Below are positions 14,446-16,049 of a stretch of DNA of 16,049 nucleotides, one piece after another. The translations under genes were made by a program, and so were the position numbers. The notes beneath the pieces were generated by a model. It was not told where the DNA came from. It did no database searches and was given only the letters and a program-made list of their open reading frames with translations. Origin of the DNA: Acidobacteria bacterium AH-259-L09. GTDB taxonomy: Bacteria; Acidobacteriota; UBA6911; RPQK01. The stretch spans positions 1-16,049 of the forward strand of contig JALLOL010000027.1 of the NCBI GenBank assembly GCA_027717875.1. The letters run 5' to 3'. Positions within the stretch are counted from its first letter, which is position 1. Each line of letters starts with the position of its first letter.

Positions 14446-14753
14446 CCATAAAGAAACAAGTCTCGATACAGGTGAACGAGGCGGTGTAACCGCGAGCAGG
14501 AGAACTCCCCCATCTCCAATCCTGCAAAGATAGCGTCCAATTCACTTTTCAACTCCCGTACCCAGGCCCTTTGAAATTCTCCCAACCGCCTAGGGCTGTG
14601 AAACAACTGTCGAGAGGAGCAGTGGATCCGGAGCAGAATGTGGTACTCTTCCAGGCCCAGGTGCCTTCGGAGTAAGGAAAGCAAGACTGAGAACCGATTT
14701 TGCTGCCATCTCAATTGGGTAACCCATTCCGATTCAAATTCTCTTGACAACAT
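14268..14753 (-). CDS. Small unknown protein whose 3' end runs into the 7-bp repeats
   Basis: The first 103 residues look like a real gene: ATG 14753 has AGGAG 9 nt upstream, and the product is a mostly helical, basic and Leu-rich soluble protein (FSVLLSLLRRHLGLEEYHILL, then LGEFQRAWVRELKSELDAIF). I recognise no family. From residue 104 the frame enters the CTCCTG repeat array and reads as a heptapeptide repeat (RSQEPGA, RSQETGA, RRQESGA), because three 7-bp units equal seven codons; it stays open to the TGA at 14268. The original stop codon is therefore missing, probably overrun by the array. The 58-residue tail is most likely not part of the ancestral protein. It diverges from the ECF sigma factor gene. 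Confidence 0.55.
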   Translation of the reverse strand: MLSREFESEWVTQLRWQQNRFSVLLSLLRRHLGLEEYHILLRIHCSSRQLFHSPRRLGEFQRAWVRELKSELDAIFAGLEMGEFSCSRLHRLVHLYRDLFLYGRRQETGDRSQESGVRRQESGARSQEPGARSQETGARSQESRDRRARIQKPEVVREFEG

Positions 14754-14772
14754 TTTGTTTTGCTCCTAAACT
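14744..14772 (+). promoter_or_regulatory. Sigma70-type promoter upstream of the ECF sigma factor gene
   Basis: A perfect -35 TTGACA (14744-14749), a 17-bp spacer and TAAACT (14767-14772) give a convincing promoter. It predicts a start near 14779 and a leader of about 65 nt before the ATG at 14845. The -35 lies within a few bases of the start codon of the divergent gene (14753), so transcription of the two may interfere. Confidence 0.65.
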
Positions 14773-14844
14773 GTAAGGACCTCGCACGATTTCCCCTACT
14801 ATTTAAGAACGTCTACCGATCCGTTTCTGCGAAGCTTTTTTCAC

Positions 14845-15396
14845 ATGCTCGAGCGGATCTGGCGTAAGAATCAGGCTATTCTACGATCGATTGTCCACAA
14901 CATTCTGATTGACCCTTCCGGTGTGGAGGACGTTTTACAAGAGGCCTTCGCAAAGCTGCTTCGATCCAACACGGGTTTGTACACTGAACAGGAAGCGTAC
15001 AATTACATCCGTCGAGTAGTCCTGAATACCACAATCGATCATTACCGCTTCTCCAAGCGACGAAATACACGCTTTACAAACTCTGTCGAAGCGAACTCTT
15101 GTCATTTATCTCAGAATCAGGCAAATCCATTGACTTTGCTGATTGAGAAGGAAAACGAAAAATTGCAGAACTCCATCCTAGAGGAGGTCCGGAAGACCCT
15201 AGAAGAGCTGCCCTCCGAACAAAAGGAGGCGATTGACATCACCTTCAATCGAAACCACGCAAGAATCAAAGACATCTGCAAAGAAAGAGGAATTCCTTAC
15301 TCCACTCTCCGAAGTCGCGTCACAGCAGGGATCGATCGGATTCGAAACAGGCTAAAAGCCAAAGGGTTTTACCGCACTTTCGAAGAGGTGAGATGA
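14845..15396 (+). CDS. ECF-type RNA polymerase sigma factor
   Basis: A 183-residue sigma-70 family protein with only regions 2 and 4. Region 2 is about residues 8-70, including the core-binding/-10 helix VEDVLQEAFAKLL and the DNA-contact stretch YIRRVVLNTTIDHYR. A polar linker (about 75-105) follows, then region 4 at about 110-170, with LEELPSEQKEAIDITF and a helix-turn-helix (IKDICKERGIPYSTLRSRVTAGIDRIRNRL). Region 2.1 is short at the N-terminus compared with most ECF factors, so an upstream non-ATG start is possible. The stop overlaps the next gene's first possible ATG (ATGA). It is followed by a zinc-finger membrane protein that is almost certainly its anti-sigma factor. It has a good sigma70-type promoter upstream. 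Target genes are unknown. Confidence 0.9.
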   Translation: MLERIWRKNQAILRSIVHNILIDPSGVEDVLQEAFAKLLRSNTGLYTEQEAYNYIRRVVLNTTIDHYRFSKRRNTRFTNSVEANSCHLSQNQANPLTLLIEKENEKLQNSILEEVRKTLEELPSEQKEAIDITFNRNHARIKDICKERGIPYSTLRSRVTAGIDRIRNRLKAKGFYRTFEEVR

Positions 15397-15398
15397 CA

Positions 15399-16049
15399 AT
15401 GAATTGTGGACAAGTTCCGCTGATTGAATTGCTTCGCTCTGAGTTGGGGGCCTCCGAAACAGAGGAAGCACTCGCCCATATTGAAACATGCACAACCTGT
15501 CGAGAACGCCTTCAGACCATGGCCGCCGTGGAAGCGAGTTATCGGGAGCGCACCTCTGAACCAAATACACCAAGGTTGTGGCTTCTGGCAGCTGCTGTAC
15601 TTTTAGCCGCTCTGGCTTCTATTTTTTATCAAATTTGGCTCCCTTCAGATGTCAAATCAGTCGATCTGGCAAGTCTTGCTACCCAAGAGAAATATCCTTA
15701 CTTCCCTCTTCAGACGCGCTCCGAGGAGGAAAGATCTCAATTAAATGCACGTGAGCGAGCCTTTGCCGCTTACAACGCGGGCCAATTCGGGCGGGCGAAT
15801 GAGTGGTTTGCAAAGCTGCCCCTCAGCGCCGAAATCCTCTTTTACAGCGGAGTCTCGCACTATTTCCTAAAGGAATATTCACAGGCCTTGGACAAGCTGG
15901 CAAAGGCCTCACAACTGGAGAACCACTGGAGAGCGGCGACGCTCTGGTATCAGGCCAACGTTTATCTGAAAACAAATCAGAAACGGCTGGCTGAAGAGAC
16001 ACTAAAAAGCCTAGTTGGTGAGGGCCAAAACGAATATCACTCCAGGGCT
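15399..16049 (+). CDS. Anti-sigma factor: zinc-finger, membrane helix, periplasmic TPR-like domain (truncated by window end)
   Basis: 217 codons are present and the frame is open at the window end. I choose ATG 15399 because GAGGTG lies 8 nt upstream; an in-frame ATG at 15393, overlapping the sigma stop, is only 2 nt away from it. The N-terminus has the anti-sigma zinc motif H27-x3-C31-x2-C34 (HIETCTTC) together with C3. One membrane helix follows at about 60-81 (LWLLAAAVLLAALASIFYQI). The C-terminal part beyond about 115 is helical with TPR-like pairs (ERAFAAYNAGQFGRANEWF, AEILFYSGVSHYFLKEYSQA, WRAATLWYQANVYLKTNQ). It should hold the upstream sigma factor at the membrane and release it on an envelope signal. 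Periplasmic TPRs suggest sensing through protein contact, which is an inference. Confidence 0.88.
   Translation, partial: MNCGQVPLIELLRSELGASETEEALAHIETCTTCRERLQTMAAVEASYRERTSEPNTPRLWLLAAAVLLAALASIFYQIWLPSDVKSVDLASLATQEKYPYFPLQTRSEEERSQLNARERAFAAYNAGQFGRANEWFAKLPLSAEILFYSGVSHYFLKEYSQALDKLAKASQLENHWRAATLWYQANVYLKTNQKRLAEETLKSLVGEGQNEYHSRA

Overview
This is a window of about 16 kb and intermediate GC, probably from a diderm (Gram-negative type) bacterium. The envelope genes point that way: a Tat translocase subunit, a DsbD-type thiol reductase, a periplasmic M23 endopeptidase, FtsB, and an ECF sigma factor with a membrane anti-sigma factor. The mix of a PyrR regulator, a PyrK/PyrD class 1B dihydroorotate dehydrogenase, a DsbD with a doubled N-terminal domain and many short intergenic repeats would fit an Acidobacteriota-like or deltaproteobacterial-like lineage. 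That placement is a guess, because no rRNA or other marker is present.

Layout. (1) 1-2270: the end of a tatA/E gene (+); a minus-strand gene whose C-terminus looks like a PD-(D/E)XK nuclease; then cutA (-) and ftsB (+), which start almost back to back. (2) 2270-4825: a 16-unit array of 7-bp repeats fills the gap between the convergent ftsB and dsbD, followed by dsbD (-). (3) 4788-10408: two divergent pyrimidine operons. pyrR-pyrB-pyrC run leftward and pyrK-pyrD-pyrF run rightward, from a shared 154-bp region that holds a near-perfect 65-bp palindrome. Together they supply aspartate transcarbamylase, dihydroorotase, the two-subunit NAD-linked dihydroorotate dehydrogenase and OMP decarboxylase, plus the PyrR regulator. 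carA, carB and pyrE are not in the window. (4) 10409-11098: a small predicted secreted protein of unknown function. (5) 11095-14025: a leftward cluster coaD - M23 endopeptidase - DAG-kinase-type lipid kinase. A 271-bp MITE-like element is inserted exactly at the stop codon of the M23 gene and splits what was a tightly spaced gene pair. (6) 14026-14753: a large, nested, inverted 7-bp-repeat region that runs into the 3' end of a small unknown gene. (7) 14767-16049: an ECF sigma factor and its zinc-finger/TPR anti-sigma factor; the latter is cut by the window end.

The coding content is mostly ordinary housekeeping. The unusual material lies between the genes. Three loci (2270-2381, 7045-7117, 14079-14445) carry degenerate tandem repeats with a strict 7-bp period, two of them folded as inverted repeats. 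They abut or enter gene 3' ends, and in one case supply a gene's stop codon. There are also a MITE with a clear target duplication, a second dispersed element built on GGGGCCGTGTC (1612-1640 and 7736-7800), and a palindromic 31-bp direct repeat inside the coding sequence of dsbD. I see no rRNA, tRNA, CRISPR array, transposase gene or phage gene.
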